Origin: Mesaphorura yosii
Lineage: Eukaryota > Arthropoda > Collembola > Poduromorpha > Tullbergiidae
DNA length: 64,000 nt
NCBI GenBank assembly: GCA_009869945.1
Contig: WIXG01000295.1
Location: forward strand, 1-64,000
Direction: 5' to 3'
Part shown: positions 35,601-47,417 of the stretch, one piece after another
Position numbering within the stretch: position 1 is the first letter of the stretch
Layout: each line of letters starts with the position of its first letter
Translations under genes and position numbers: made by a program
Notes under the pieces: generated by a model
The model's database searches: none
What the model was told of the DNA's origin: nothing
What the model saw: the letters and a program-made list of their open reading frames with translations, nothing else

Positions 35601-38600
35601 GTAACGCGGTATGTTGTCAATAATTATGCACACGGTTTGCGTTTAAGATTTTATGATTTATTGCCAATATCTTTGATTTTAGTTGGGTTTATTGGTGACG
35701 TTGGAAGCGAAGGAACTTGTAAAGAGGATGTTTTGCTATGAATGGGTCCGAAAAGAGCTAGCAAAGGTACGCAGCTATTCAGATTGAGACAGATGAAATT
35801 ATACTCGAAGTTTCCGTACGGCATTTTTCTTTAATTCAGAGCCCGAAACACAAAAAATTTGGGACGAAAGAAAATCCGTTGTTATCTGCTTTAATGCCTC
35901 AGGAATCTTACTCTACTGATTATTCTTATGAAGAGGTACAGTAAAACCTAATTCACAGTTTGTTGTACAGGCTCTGGCGTAAAGTTTACATTTTGGTCAA
36001 CTAATTTTTAGCTCGTAAAGAACCGCACAGCCATTCGTGATGCGGTACTCCTCCTGCTAAAACACGGTTGCAATCCAAATGCAATGAACACCCACGGTGC
36101 ATCTCCAATCAGTATTGCTTACCTGGTTGGATGCACTGAACTCGTTTCATTGTTCCAAGAAAATGGGTTTGGCGTTACAAGCATTCATGTCACGCGTGAA
36201 GGTGACACTATCCTTCACTGCCTCGTCAAACTAATTTGTTCGACAAGACCTACAGCGTATCGCATGCAACTCAAAGATTTTCTACGAAACAACACTACCA
36301 AAGATCCAGCCGTGCTAAAACTATTTCAAGACATGAGCAGGATGCCGAACAAGGCTGGGCAAACCCCGTTGCACCATTTGCTTCAAAATTTTACCGATGC
36401 AAGTCTTCTTGAGAACGCAGCATTGAGAGCCATGAACAACTATTACGAGGAAACGTTGTCATTGCTCGTCAACGACCTAAATTCGGACGTGAACGCCGCT
36501 ACCGCCAATAAAGCAAAAGATTCACCGCTGCATTTGGCTGTCCAACGAGAAACATTTACGATCGAATCAATTCAGCAACTGCTGTCAAAGATGCCTGACT
36601 TGGACTGCCTGAATAATGAATTGAAAACACCATTGGTAGTAGCAATTGAAAACAAGAGGGAGGCAGCTGCAAAGTTTCTCATTCAATCTGGAGCAAATGT
36701 AAACTTCGTCTCTCGAAGACACCAAAACAAATCAATCCTCATCTTGGCCGCTGAGAATTTCTGCAATGAATTCAACATCGTACCAAGTTTGATACAGAAG
36801 AATGTGCAGCTTAACACGTTCGACAACAAAACTGGAAATTCTGTTTTGCATTTGTTGGCGGTGAAACCTAATGTACCAAACGTTGCCGACGCATTCAAGA
36901 AACTAATCGCTGCTGGTTGTGACGTCATGAAGGAAAATGTGCACGGACAAACTCCGCTTCACGTGGTGGTCAATGAAAGAGCAGGCGAAACTGATGTTTC
37001 ATACGACTTGGAAGAACTGATCATTGAAGCTAATCCGAAGTCACTGATTCAGCAAGATGGAAAGGGAAGAACTCCATTACATTACACATTTGTGAAACAG
37101 TCGAAGAAGAGCAAGACCGAATACCCGTTTGCTCCTGCTCCGGATAAACCATTCATAAAGATTGATCCAATTGAATTGGTGGCACTGTTTACCAGATCAA
37201 TGAAGGACTTGGCTGCATCGCCACAATCAATCTTCGCCAAAGACGTTCATGGGGCCACACCATTGCACTACGCCGCCCAGTGTGGGTCAATCATTTGTAT
37301 TTCACTCTTAATTTCTGAACTGAAGGCGAGCAATTCCCGTGCAAGTATTGACGAGCGTGATGAGGAAGGAAATACTGCGTTTGCGCTAGCCGTTTGGAAA
37401 GGCAACGACGGAGCTGCTCTGCAGTTTCAACAGAACGGGGCGGACTTCTTGTGTGCACTGAACACTTACAAACAGCATAAAACCCAACGTCCGCATGAAT
37501 TTGAATGGAGGCACGTTGCACAAGTTCGAGCTGAAACTCAGCGGGAGCTTAAAATCAGCCTCAAGTATCCAATCATTCAAGAAGTGATGAATCAGAATCA
37601 TCAGGGAATCCTTCATTTGATGCTGGAGAAACTGAACATGATGGGCAGCGGTCATGGAATTATTAATGCGGTCGAGGCAGCTCTGAAAACAAAACGATTC
37701 AAATTGGCTCTCAAACTGCTGCACCGAGTAAAATCGTTCAGTAGTTCGTTGCAATCGAAGAGTGCTGGAACCCTTTTCCATGTTATGGGGAAGACAACGG
37801 ACGCGACTCAGCAAGCGGAAGTGGTGCAATCTTTAATATCGAAGAACGTTTCCTTGCAAGCACTCGATGAATTTGGTGCGAATGCAATAATTTACGCTGC
37901 AATTAATTGGAACACGGAACTATGTGAAGAATTCACACGTGTGCTTGGATTGGAGGAAGTGTCAAGAATGAGACCCGACCATTTCCGCAGAACTCCGTTT
38001 TCGGCTCTGTTTTGGAAACTGGTTAAGAAGTTCAAGCAACCTCTTCCGGAAGGGATCAAGACATGGGCCGAAGACTTGCTCCGGTCTGGCGCGTCACCAA
38101 ACGTGCTCACAAGTTACCCAATTGTTTTGTCAACTTCTCCCGGGATTGGCTATCTGCTGATTGACGATAACAAAAACAACCATAACACAATGACTACGCC
38201 TTTGATAATGGCAGTGCTGAGCAGAAACTACGACGCTGTCAAATGGTTGCTGAGTTTGTGTGTATCGGCCGGGGAAGGAAAAATGAAAATTGAGTTGGAC
38301 GCGCAAGATGAGCTGGGAAGAACTGCTCTCATGCACGCCGTAAAATTGGTACATTGCTGCATATACACATTTTGAGTAGTTTAAACTTTATAGAAATATT
38401 AATTTCTTGATTTCACAGAATGATATTAAGATGGTGAAGCTTCTGCTCAACTATCGCGATTACGATGAAGAATTAGACATAAGGCCTTGGTATGAGAGTT
38501 CCCAAAAGAAAAAGAACGCGAAAGGAACCGCTTTCACCGCTATTACCACACCGAGCCTGAAGATTGCGGACGCGAAGGGTTGGACCGTATTGCATCATTT

Positions 38601-41072
38601 GGTTTGTCCTTTGGTGTCATCTGTGGGCCCAATCTGCTACTCTAACAGCTTTAGAATTTTGCAACTCCTTGCCAGTAGTATGGGATTGGAAGGATTGGCG
38701 TCCTTGGATGTTGGAATGCGAAACTCGATTCACTCAGCGTTTGAACTGGTCAAATCAAATTCGAAGTATCAGCCGATCATTGAACAACTTGAACAAATTC
38801 TTCGGATTGCAGGCCACCAAAAGAGTAAACATACGCCGTCGTACGAATTTGTCAGAGTATCACGAGCTGATAATTTCGATCCAGAGTTGGTAGAAGCGGT
38901 CACAAACGATGCCAGCCTTAGTTCACGTGAAATCTTGAAGAAAGTGCAAGGAAACGAAAGCACCGATATGGAAGTCGATAGAGCTCAGCCCAACAACGTC
39001 AAATTCCTACTGAAACCAGATCCCCTCGCCGGGCTTAAGAAGGGACATGCGATCATTATTCAAGACACCACTCAAGACAACCTGCCATTTGATGTTCTTC
39101 TGACGCATGTCGATCTTGCGTACGGGCAGTATGGCCTTTATAATTTCTACAAGATGCAAATGATAAAACAGACCAAAGGCAAAGAGCTCATCTTGCTCTT
39201 CACTCGCTGGGGTCGTGTCGGTGACCAAGGTCAATATCAGAAAACTCCGTTTCCGGACGAAGAATCTGCGATAAAAGAGTTCAAGAAAATATTCCGCGCG
39301 AAAACTGGCAACAACTGGGAAGCGCTGGACCAATTCAAACCCTTGGCAAAGAAGTACAGACTCGTAAACTTGGAACGAAGGAAGGGTGGAAAGGATCAGT
39401 TGAGCAAAGTCAAAGTTGACTTTGGAGTAATTGAGAAAGCCGAGAAGATTCGTTCCAAAATCGGTGATGAGAAGGTTCTCAATTTGGTGAAGAAACTTTG
39501 TCTTGTGCATAAAAAAACCGCGGGCAAGCCGAAAGAACAAGGAGACACCGGCATCGACGAGGAGAATGAAATTGGCCCTGATGTCGTATCAAATGAAAAT
39601 GAGGACCAAGATCTTGTGGTGGATGAAGAAGGGCAGGGAGCAACGACCAGCCTCCAACTACCAGTCATGTCAAGGCCAAATGTTGCCGGTGGAAGTCCCG
39701 AAATCGAAAGGTCATCAGGCTCAAATGAAGATACAGACGCTGTTGAGGAAGAAGAGGAAGAGGAGGAAAATGAGGATTATAAGGAAGGGTCTGATTTGCC
39801 TCTTGCACTGTTGAACAAGGAAGTATTAGAGAAAGGTGAGTCCAGAACCTCAAACAAAATTTCAGTTACCATTCTTTTCATGCGATACTAACATTTTCCT
39901 TGTGATTTGCAGGCAATGAAATTCTTAACGAGATATCGGAGCTCGTACTGCGAAAAGGAAAAATGCAAAGCAAACAGAATGCGGACACAAGCAATAATGA
40001 AGAATACACAGAAATTTACAACTCTTTGATAAAGCTAAGTGAAGAATATTTCTCGTTAATTCCGGTCCGCGGATTTTCATTTGAGAGAATCGAACCAGTA
40101 TTTGACGTGAACAAACTACGCGAAACTCAGCTACAAATTCATCATCTCGTTCACCTCGAGTATGCCACAAAGGCTCTTCTTGGTTCGCAGCTGAGGGCGA
40201 ACGCAATCAACCCGTACGATTATGTCTACAAGAGTCTAAGTACAAAGATCGAGGTATTGGATCCTAACACTGACGAAAGTCAACTGATTCTTCAATACAT
40301 TCACAATACTGGTGGCTCCAAGCCGCCAACCGTGGAGGCTTTGTATCGTGTGGAGCGACATGATGAAATGAGAGCCTTGAAAGAAACAGGAATTGATAAC
40401 CGCTGGCTGCTCTGGCATGGTACAAGCGCGAAAAACGTTCTAAGTATTTTGCACAGCGGGCTGCAGGCTGTGCCACTTGGTGCTAGGTTGAGTGGATCTG
40501 CATTTGGCAAGGTAAGATATTGTGCAATTGGATTGGTTAGGCTCTACCGTTCTTCGCGAGAACCCGTACTATAATGTCTTCTTTCTGTTCTATCTCGTAG
40601 GGAATTTATTTCGCGGACATGTTTGAGAAGAGCAATAACTTCTGTTCCAACGATGACCAGACAGGGGACTCCTCCAAATACATGCTCCTTTGTGAAGTTG
40701 CGTTGGGCAAATTCCAAGATGTGAGTGTTTCCCGAATATATGGAAGTACGTATGACACCGTGGATCCAGAGTTCAACAGTTTTAAAACATGCGATTCAGA
40801 GTATGAGCCAGATCCCGGGACGACCATCTTCTGGAACGGTAATTTGCCTGCCGAAGTCTTAGCATTGCAACACAAAGAAAGGTACTTCTCTATAATTGGT
40901 CTACCTTTCTACAGGGCGTCATGTTCCATTGGGACAGAAGACAAAGTACTTTTTCGAGCCGAGGACGAATGAAGATGACCCTTACTTGTATTACGGGTTG
41001 GACTATAATGAATACGTGGTGTTTAATCCCAATCAAGTTTGTCTGCGATATTTGGTACAATTTCACGACTGA
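32610..41072 (+). CDS. Ankyrin-WGR-PARP poly(ADP-ribose) polymerase (tankyrase/PARP1 hybrid)
   Basis: Nuclear enzyme that transfers ADP-ribose from NAD+. Eleven exons: 32610-34044, 34115-34348, 34413-35414, 35487-35608, 35683-35766, 35840-35935, 36012-38348, 38419-39835, 39913-40511, 40601-40838, 40915-41072; 2573 aa. Residues 1 to about 350 are Lys/Ser/Thr/Pro-rich, AT-hook- and NLS-like (GPAKRVRTQRKP). About residues 390-1900 hold many ankyrin repeats (GRSPIHFAAANSKPAVLEFL, GQSPIHVAAEKGHYDVVNVL, GNTPAHYAAAYGWYFIWNLL). The WGR domain contains LFTRWGRVGDQGQYQ, with Trp near 2034. An acidic Glu/Asp linker (about 2210-2235) leads to the helical regulatory domain (IYNSLIKLSEEYFSLIPV). The catalytic domain has RWLLWHGTSAKNVLSILHSG, GIYFADM and LDYNEYVVFN: His, Tyr and Glu of the H-Y-E triad all present, so polymer-forming activity is expected. 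The last intron donor is AACG/GTAATTTG; reading through it gives a false end. The layout matches nematode PME-5-type enzymes as I recall them. Poly(A) signal 41365-41370. Confidence 0.93.
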
Positions 41073-41606
41073 GCGTGCGAAATGGCCTTTCGGAAATTCT
41101 TGCCTTGAATATTAATGATAATGATAACCAATTATGAATTCAACGCAGCTAGTTTGCAAGGCTCATTGCGTACTACTAATGATTAATTTTATCTAGCTAA
41201 TTTTACCAATTGGTGCTTTGATTGCAATTAAACTTAACCTCAGCCTGCTTTACTTTTACTCACGTTCATTTCTTTTATTTTCAAGGCTGAAAAATGGGAA
41301 AATAGTGAATCATGATTCATTTAGACTTACGAAAAGCATGCATTGCCTTGTGAAAATGTGATGAAATAAAGAAAAATTCAAGAAACACAATATTACTGTG
41401 TATTGATTTAATGAAAGCACTAACAACATCAACGTACTGTGATCAGATCGATTCAATAAAGGAGGGAGTATCTTCAAGTTGTTCTCAAGTTGCTGTTACT
41501 TTCATCGAATTTATCGACAAAACATGAGAACGATGAAATAACAAGGAAATTCTCCAATCTTTGCAGCCATCTTAACCTTGAATTGTCTTAAATAAAGTAC
41601 AGCGCC
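41073..41606. other. PARP 3' flank and intergenic
   Basis: AT-rich 3' UTR with AATAAA at 41365-41370, then no gene until 41607. Confidence 0.5.
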
Positions 41607-42476
41607 ATGCACGGCAAGCCGACAGCAGTTGCATTAGCGCATCCGTGGCCACCACTTCCAACCAACTTGACCAAGCGACAAGTGCTTCGATTTCTATCCA
41701 GTGAGAAAAACCAACACCAAAATGGCAACTGCATCGGCAGCGACGATCTCGAAGACATAAAGAGAGCTAAGGAATTCGTTGATCAGGAAAAGCGACCGCT
41801 CAAAATGGCTCCGGACTCAACCGAGAAGGAATTGATCAGTGAAATCGAACTTGCTATCTATTGGGACCGCCACGCGTATGAGTTCAAGCCCAAGCGCAGT
41901 AACAGCGCAGACCCGATCCGAAAGTTCAAATCCATGAGTTCATTAATTGACAAGAAGTTGAACACAGCTGATGTTGGTGTGCAAAAGGATTTGTTTGAGG
42001 ACACAGCAGACGAATTCGAGAATGAGAAACGACTTCGCTTACTGCAAATTGAGCGTAAGAATGCGTCCAGCCAAACCGCCGACCTTCGTGACGCGCCATG
42101 TCAATGCTACTGCTGGAAACATCAGCCCCATCCAAGATTAGTTCGTTCGAGGAGTGCTGTCCCAAAATTAGTCAAGTGTATGAGTACAAATACAGTGGAC
42201 GAAGGCGAGCGACCGAATCCGCGACCGTGGCGCGACTGCTGCAAAGACAAATACTTGACGTCAAATCCCGTCCCTAAGATATTGCGCTGCAAACAAGTTG
42301 AATCAAATCACATGAATTTACAGAAGAGGAACCCAGCCTTAAAATTCAACACCAAACCGAAGAAATCAACTGAATACACCGCCAACTTTCGCAACCCATT
42401 CAAAATCGGAGACGCTGAGAGCAGAATCCTGAAATCCAAAGTACTAAATCGGTGTTTTGAATGTTCAAGAAAATGA
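41607..42476 (+). CDS. Single-exon Cys-containing protein, unknown
   Basis: An uninterrupted 289-codon frame from an ATG, with no introns among neighbours that nearly all have them. It starts MHGKPTAVALAHPWPPLPTN. Highly charged (Lys/Arg/Glu/Asp) with a low hydrophobic content; three Cys patches, CQCYCWKHQ near residue 170, CCKDKY near 213, and CFECSRK at the very end. The text ELAIYWDRHAYEFKPKRSNS and the repeated Pro-Val-Pro-K-(I/L)-L-(R/K)-C type blocks (AVPKLVKCMS, PVPKILRCKQ) suggest a small imperfect repeat that may bind metal or tubulin. Composition resembles the Cys-rich protein at 26029-27228, so both may be germline or ciliary, but this is a guess. No family recognised. Confidence 0.6.
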   Translation: MHGKPTAVALAHPWPPLPTNLTKRQVLRFLSSEKNQHQNGNCIGSDDLEDIKRAKEFVDQEKRPLKMAPDSTEKELISEIELAIYWDRHAYEFKPKRSNSADPIRKFKSMSSLIDKKLNTADVGVQKDLFEDTADEFENEKRLRLLQIERKNASSQTADLRDAPCQCYCWKHQPHPRLVRSRSAVPKLVKCMSTNTVDEGERPNPRPWRDCCKDKYLTSNPVPKILRCKQVESNHMNLQKRNPALKFNTKPKKSTEYTANFRNPFKIGDAESRILKSKVLNRCFECSRK

Positions 42477-42713
42477 GATCATTTACTCAAATACAAGTGT
42501 TAGTTTCTTACTCTAGGACACAACACAACATGATTACACGATGAACAATCATAATCATACAATCTCAATTTCTGAATTCTTCGAATACTAAGGAAGAAAG
42601 TTAGTCAATACTTAAGTCTAGAAGAGTAGCTCCGTCATCCTTATCATTTGCCACCACGCACACAGTAATCAGTAGTAGTAATTAGGTCATTACTACAACT
42701 CTCATCTGATTCA

Positions 42714-43960
42714 TCATTCTGAGCTAGGCTTGGGACTCGAGCTACAGAATTTTCTGTCTGGTGGAATTTGTAAAAGTGTATCAAAATATTTGAACAATTT
42801 TTCAACGCTAGGCGTGTACTTTAAGAGGAACACAGTATACGTGAAATAAATCAATAGCATACTGTTGTAGAAATTGTTGCTTCTTGCGATTTCATTGTGC
42901 TCTGCAAAAATGATCATTCTCTTGTCGCAGTCGCCATTAATTAAGTTGCCTTCTAGGATAAGAATGTATGGGTGACCAGGAAGATTTCTTTTCTTTGCTC
43001 CTCTTTCTCCGGTCTAAAGATAAATCATAATAACAATCAATTAATTTAAACATGCCTGACCCAACCAATATAAAGCAATTCTAATAAAATTACCTCGTTT
43101 TCAGTATCGTCCCCAAGATCAAAGAATCTGTACAACTCTCCATAATTCATAGTCACGTCAACGTCTAGGAGGTCATGCAACAATAGCAACAGACCCACGT
43201 TCATTCGTAAATCTGTAAAAGCAAACGCACAAAGTTAGAATAGAAAGTCAATTAAACGGAGGCGGCTTGCTCATCATGCCAGACCTTTATATTCCGTGTG
43301 ACCTTTCGTCGATTTCGCTTGTTCCAGAGCATCGAGTGACCTCTTACACAACGGATACTGCTGTGCAATTTTGCCCAATACATCGTCCTCCCTTAAATAC
43401 CAATCCAGCAGTGGCTGTAACTTCATATCGAGGTCGACCGGATCCACTTTTGTAAGGAGCTTAAACTCCAACTTCAGCTGGGAATAGCGGCATACAGGCA
43501 TAATTTGGTTTAGGCACTGCCGATGCAAGAGCGCAAGAACAGAATTTGGAACTGATTACAATTTCCTACGTACCAGAGCTGAGAATCCTAGTGCTGGATA
43601 GGCTCTTAGGATTGCATGAATATACGGGTTTTGTTGAATCCAATAGCGTCGTTGAAAAAAAGTTTGCGTCATTATGCTTCCCAACATCGCCATTCTCGGT
43701 TGGACGTCGGTGGTTTCTCGTAGCATGCGGATGCAGACCTGACTTTTTGTGAATGGGGGCAATTTGACCAACCAGCTCCTTCCTTTGGTCGTGATTTTCA
43801 GATTCACTTTTGGTTTCTTCGCTTTAGGCTCTTCCGGTCCCGGTTGTTCTTCAAGTTTTTCAGGAAAATCATCCGTCTCGTACTCGAGGTAGTTGTCTGG
43901 CCGAGTTGACTTTCTGCATGATCTTCGAAGCCAGCGGTTTTTTTGACGTCTGGTACTCAT
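42714..43960 (-). CDS. Unrecognised nuclear-type protein
   Basis: Exons 43960-43574, 43516-43285, 43212-43094 and 43013-42714, phases consistent; 345 aa. The N-terminus is basic then acidic (RRQKNRWLRRSCRKSTRPDN, then a Glu/Pro linker and KAKKPKVNLK, NLS-like). The middle and end look alpha-helical and folded (RMAMLGSIMTQTFFQRRYW, RMNVGLLLLLHDLLDVDVTM). The last exon reads GHPYILILEGNLINGDCDKR and FYNSMLLIYFTYTVFLLKYT, a beta-strand then helix pattern that recalls the C-terminal block of uncharacterised, possibly transposon-derived proteins in many invertebrates (glycine-x-D/E, then a helix with aromatic/Tyr-Pro). That likeness is from memory. No transposase catalytic motif is visible and no TIRs surround it. 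Confidence 0.6.
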
Positions 43961-45485
43961 GCTGGGCGAATTCGGAGGTCAGAATTGAGAAAGCTGGATT
44001 TGGAGGGCACGCGATTACTCGATTCGATGGCTGCTTTTCAATGGGTTGTGCGCTGATGGTTTGTGCTGGTTAACTGCGAATTATCCCCGTCCACAATTGC
44101 CAATGGCAGGTTTCAGCAAATTAAACACAAATCACCACGGGACCGGATTTAGTGGATCAGACACACAAGACTACATTGATGGCGACAGAATGACGAAATG
44201 ACAACTCGAGCGTACAACTTAGACAAATGAAAGCGTGCTCTGCTAGACAGTTCACAACGTAATTGCAACGCAACTAATGAACACTGGCAGGTTCATTCCG
44301 CCAGCCAGGGTTGACGGAATGAGGAACCCTTTCTCCACTTCATTTGCATTGAAAAAACGAAAAAATAAAAGTCATGAGCAAGTTGAGAAAGGCTTTACAG
44401 TTCATTCTAAGATGGCTGCACTTTATTGTTAGAGCTCTCCTACTATGTTGTGCATTTGTGATTTTTCAGAAAAATTAAAATCTTTAAAGTGTACGGGACC
44501 GATTGCTTCTTCCATTAACCGAATTATACATTCGTAGATAGTTATACTTTTATGCGTCGAACTTTGGCTAATGAGACAGACACTCAAGTCTATTATTGCA
44601 TTGCATCATTTGACCTTGTTCTCTATGAAAGTCGTTTACCAACGAACGGACTCGCCAGTTAACGGGACCTGCTTCGCTTCGCAAACTTTGGAACCAAACA
44701 CGTACGTGTTAAGGAACTTCATGTGATTATCACGCGAGAACCGATAGCTAGTGCCATTTGATGAATAATGCTGTGCAGTTAATTCGCCCGCATATTATCT
44801 GTCAATTTCAATGTCAGTAGTTGTTCTTTGTTGACCTTCACCTGCGGATTCACACCAACGTTCCCAGTTGCAAATGCGCAAAAGAAGCAGCTGCTGAAAT
44901 CGTCTAAAGTTATACCTTAACAGATGTTAGTCGTGTAGTCGCGTTAGAAAATTAAGATTACTGTAAGTGTTTAAATTAAAAGTCAGGCTCATCTCTTTGC
45001 TATTACACATCACGCACCAAGTTGCCAACACCATTTAACATCTACGCTAATTAGTATGGAATGAATCATAATTCACGCATTAAGCTGATCTTCATCCTCA
45101 TCGCATCCAGCAACCAGCAACCGGTGAAGCGAATGGGATTTGTAATGATGAGAGACCGACACTGAAGGGAGAATCATGTCCTTGTCAGCTGTTTGAATGG
45201 ATACAACCTTGAACACACTTCGCAATTATGAAAACACATGTTCATTGTGCCTGCTAAGCTGCTAACTGCTTACTTGCTTGCGTAGCAGTCAGTCAAGCGA
45301 ATAAATATTTATCAGCAGTTACGTAACTGAACATCTAATTCGCATATGTGTTGAATTGCCTGAATTGCCATTAAGTGCAAGCGGATTTCTTCGTTTATCG
45401 TTCCAGTAAGCGGTTCTCGCTCGTACTGTGCTAATTCCTGATTAGACCGGCAACTCACTGTGACAGGCTTGAATAAGTTTCTACA
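43961..45485. other. Intergenic
   Basis: About 1.5 kb with no supported gene; 5' flanks of the minus-strand gene on the left and of the SDR gene on the right. Confidence 0.45.
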
Positions 45486-46476
45486 ATGGCAACGAAACAA
45501 GGGCGACTCGAAGGGAAGATTGCTTTCATCACGGGAGCCGGGCAAGGTACGTCCTCGAGTCCAGGTTGTTCAAACACGGAAATATAAACAATCCAAACTT
45601 ACTCTGGTTTGGTTTCTAGGAATTGGGCGTGCGTCAGCACTGCTCTTTGTACAGGAAGGAGCTCAAGTAATCGCCACCGACATTGATCCGTCAAAGTTGC
45701 AGGACCTAGGAAAGGTGAAAGGCGTGATCAAGACGGCCAAGTTGGATGTGACGAAGAAGGATGAAATAGTCGCACTGGCGAAGGAAATTGCAAAGATTGA
45801 TATTATCTTCAACTGTGCTGGGTACGCTTGTGTGTGACCTGCCCAACTCATGACTTTTGGTCTAGCTTGTGCTAGCTAACACATTCTCTTTCAGGATTGT
45901 TCCCGGTGGTTCCATTCTTGAGACAGATGACGCAACTTGGGATCTAACCCTTAACCTAAACGTGAGATCAGCATTCCACGTGTGCCAGGCACTCATTCCA
46001 ATCGTACTGAAGAATGGCAACAGTTGCTCCATCATCAACATGTCCAGCATGGCATCTTCGTTGAAGGGAGTCGAAAACCGGTTCGCATACTCCGTGTCCA
46101 AAGGAGCGTTGAACGCCCTGACGAAGGCAATCGCCGCTGATTTCATCGGCCAGAAAATACGCGTGAATGCAATTTGCCCTGGCACAGTTGACACGCCAAG
46201 TTTCCGTGGCCGTGTTGACTCAGCCGAGGATCCGAAGAAGGCAATGTCCGACTTCATAGCAAGACAGAAAATGGGCAGGCTGGGCACGGCTGAAGAAATT
46301 GCAGCGTTGGCTCTTTATCTGGCGAGTGATGAGGTAGGTCACACGATTAGATCACGTTCAAAGTCCAACTGATAAGATAGGGTGTGTAATGTAATGCTCG
46401 CTTTGAATCTTGTGCTTTACAGTCGGCCTACATGACTGGACAAACACTGGCGATTGATGGAGGCTGGAGTCTTTAG
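45486..46476 (+). CDS. Short-chain dehydrogenase, BDH2/DHRS6-like
   Basis: Cytosolic NAD-dependent 3-hydroxybutyrate dehydrogenase type 2 family, also linked to siderophore-like 2,5-dihydroxybenzoate formation in mammals. Exons 45486-45546, 45620-45821, 45895-46333 and 46423-46476; 251 aa, the usual size. The Rossmann motif TGAGQGIG, the NAG-type NCAG, the catalytic Tyr-x3-Lys in YSVSKGAL, the ICPGTVDTPS block and the end TGQTLAIDGGWSL are all present. The strings FIARQKMGRLGTAEEIAALA and RVNAICPGTVDTPS match this branch of the SDR family. Poly(A) signal at 46531-46536. Name is by family likeness; substrate not proven. Confidence 0.9.
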
Positions 46477-46653
46477 AGGAAATTGCTGTTAATGGTTAAT
46501 AATTGCAACTTAATTAAAGGAATTGTTCAAAATAAAATTTATTAAAGCACATGATGGATACTTGTCCAAGCAGTCATTCCGCTTGGGAGTAGATTGGTCA
46601 AACTTCTGTGATTCTCACCGGTATGAACAGGAACGGCCAGCTCAAGCCGACTT

Positions 46654-47417
46654 TTAATTTGTGCCGAGAACCTTTTCTTCACACATCTGCGTTAAAGAAA
46701 GGAAAATGCACATTTTGAGATTTTTGCCAGCCACCAATGTGAAAGAAGTCTGGAAATGTCTGGTACTGAATTTTACCCTCGTTAACTGGTTAACTTACGT
46801 TGACAAGGTCCAGAGCCTTATTCATGTCCATCTTGGCCTTTCGAAATTCCATCGCCAAGCACATTGCGTACTGTAATGTATTACAGTCACGAGAAAGTAA
46901 ATGCCGTTTACAAAAGAGTAATGATGACTAAAAACCGGACGTTGGAGTTACAGCTTTAACTATTTTTTTCGCATGCTTACTTGTGGGAATTTGTAGATTT
47001 CTCGACACGACTGCTTCAGATTCTCCGGAGTATTCAGAATATACCCGTTCACCCGCTTCTGGCATTTGACGAAGAGCTTAATTCCGCCGTTCTGCGAGAA
47101 AGACCGAAGCACAGTTAAAGTTAAAGTCTGTAAACTCCTTGAAGTTTTGATGTTCTTACCGGCGCAGCGTTGTAGCAGTCGAAGAACTTTTGAGCGTCCC
47201 ATTTACTTAGCCTCGGCCCAGTACACAGTCGTTTTATGACTCGGAACGTTGACATGAGCCCGTATGGAGTCGGAAGAGATATCCCACCTCCTCCACCTCC
47301 ACCACCGCCACCTCCTTTGCTACCACCATTGCCACCGGCTCCTTTTCCGCCACAGCTGCTCTCACTCAGAATGCAGGCCAATACTGCCACGACCAACGCG
47401 AGTCTCAACAATTTCAT
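46654..47417 (-). CDS. Secreted poly-Gly, six-Cys protein
   Basis: Exons 47417-47160, 47091-46981, 46870-46799 and 46686-46654, all phase 0 to phase 0; 157 aa. A signal peptide (LLRLALVVAVLACILSES) is followed by a Gly-rich run with eleven straight Gly codons, then about 100 residues with six cysteines (CTG, DCY, KCQ, SCR, MCL, MCE) in a mostly helical context. The small phase-0 exons each carry one or two Cys. The spacing does not fit odorant-binding proteins, defensins or Kazal domains. Function unknown; a secreted helical disulfide protein is all that can be said. Confidence 0.72.

Noticed and set aside
40841-40972. PARP open frame reading through 40838 and ending RASCSIGTEDKVLFRAEDE
   Set aside because: This lacks the C-terminal Glu of the catalytic triad. 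Splicing at AACG/GTAATTTG (40838/40915) restores the NEYVVFN end, so the read-through is an intron plus frameshift artefact.
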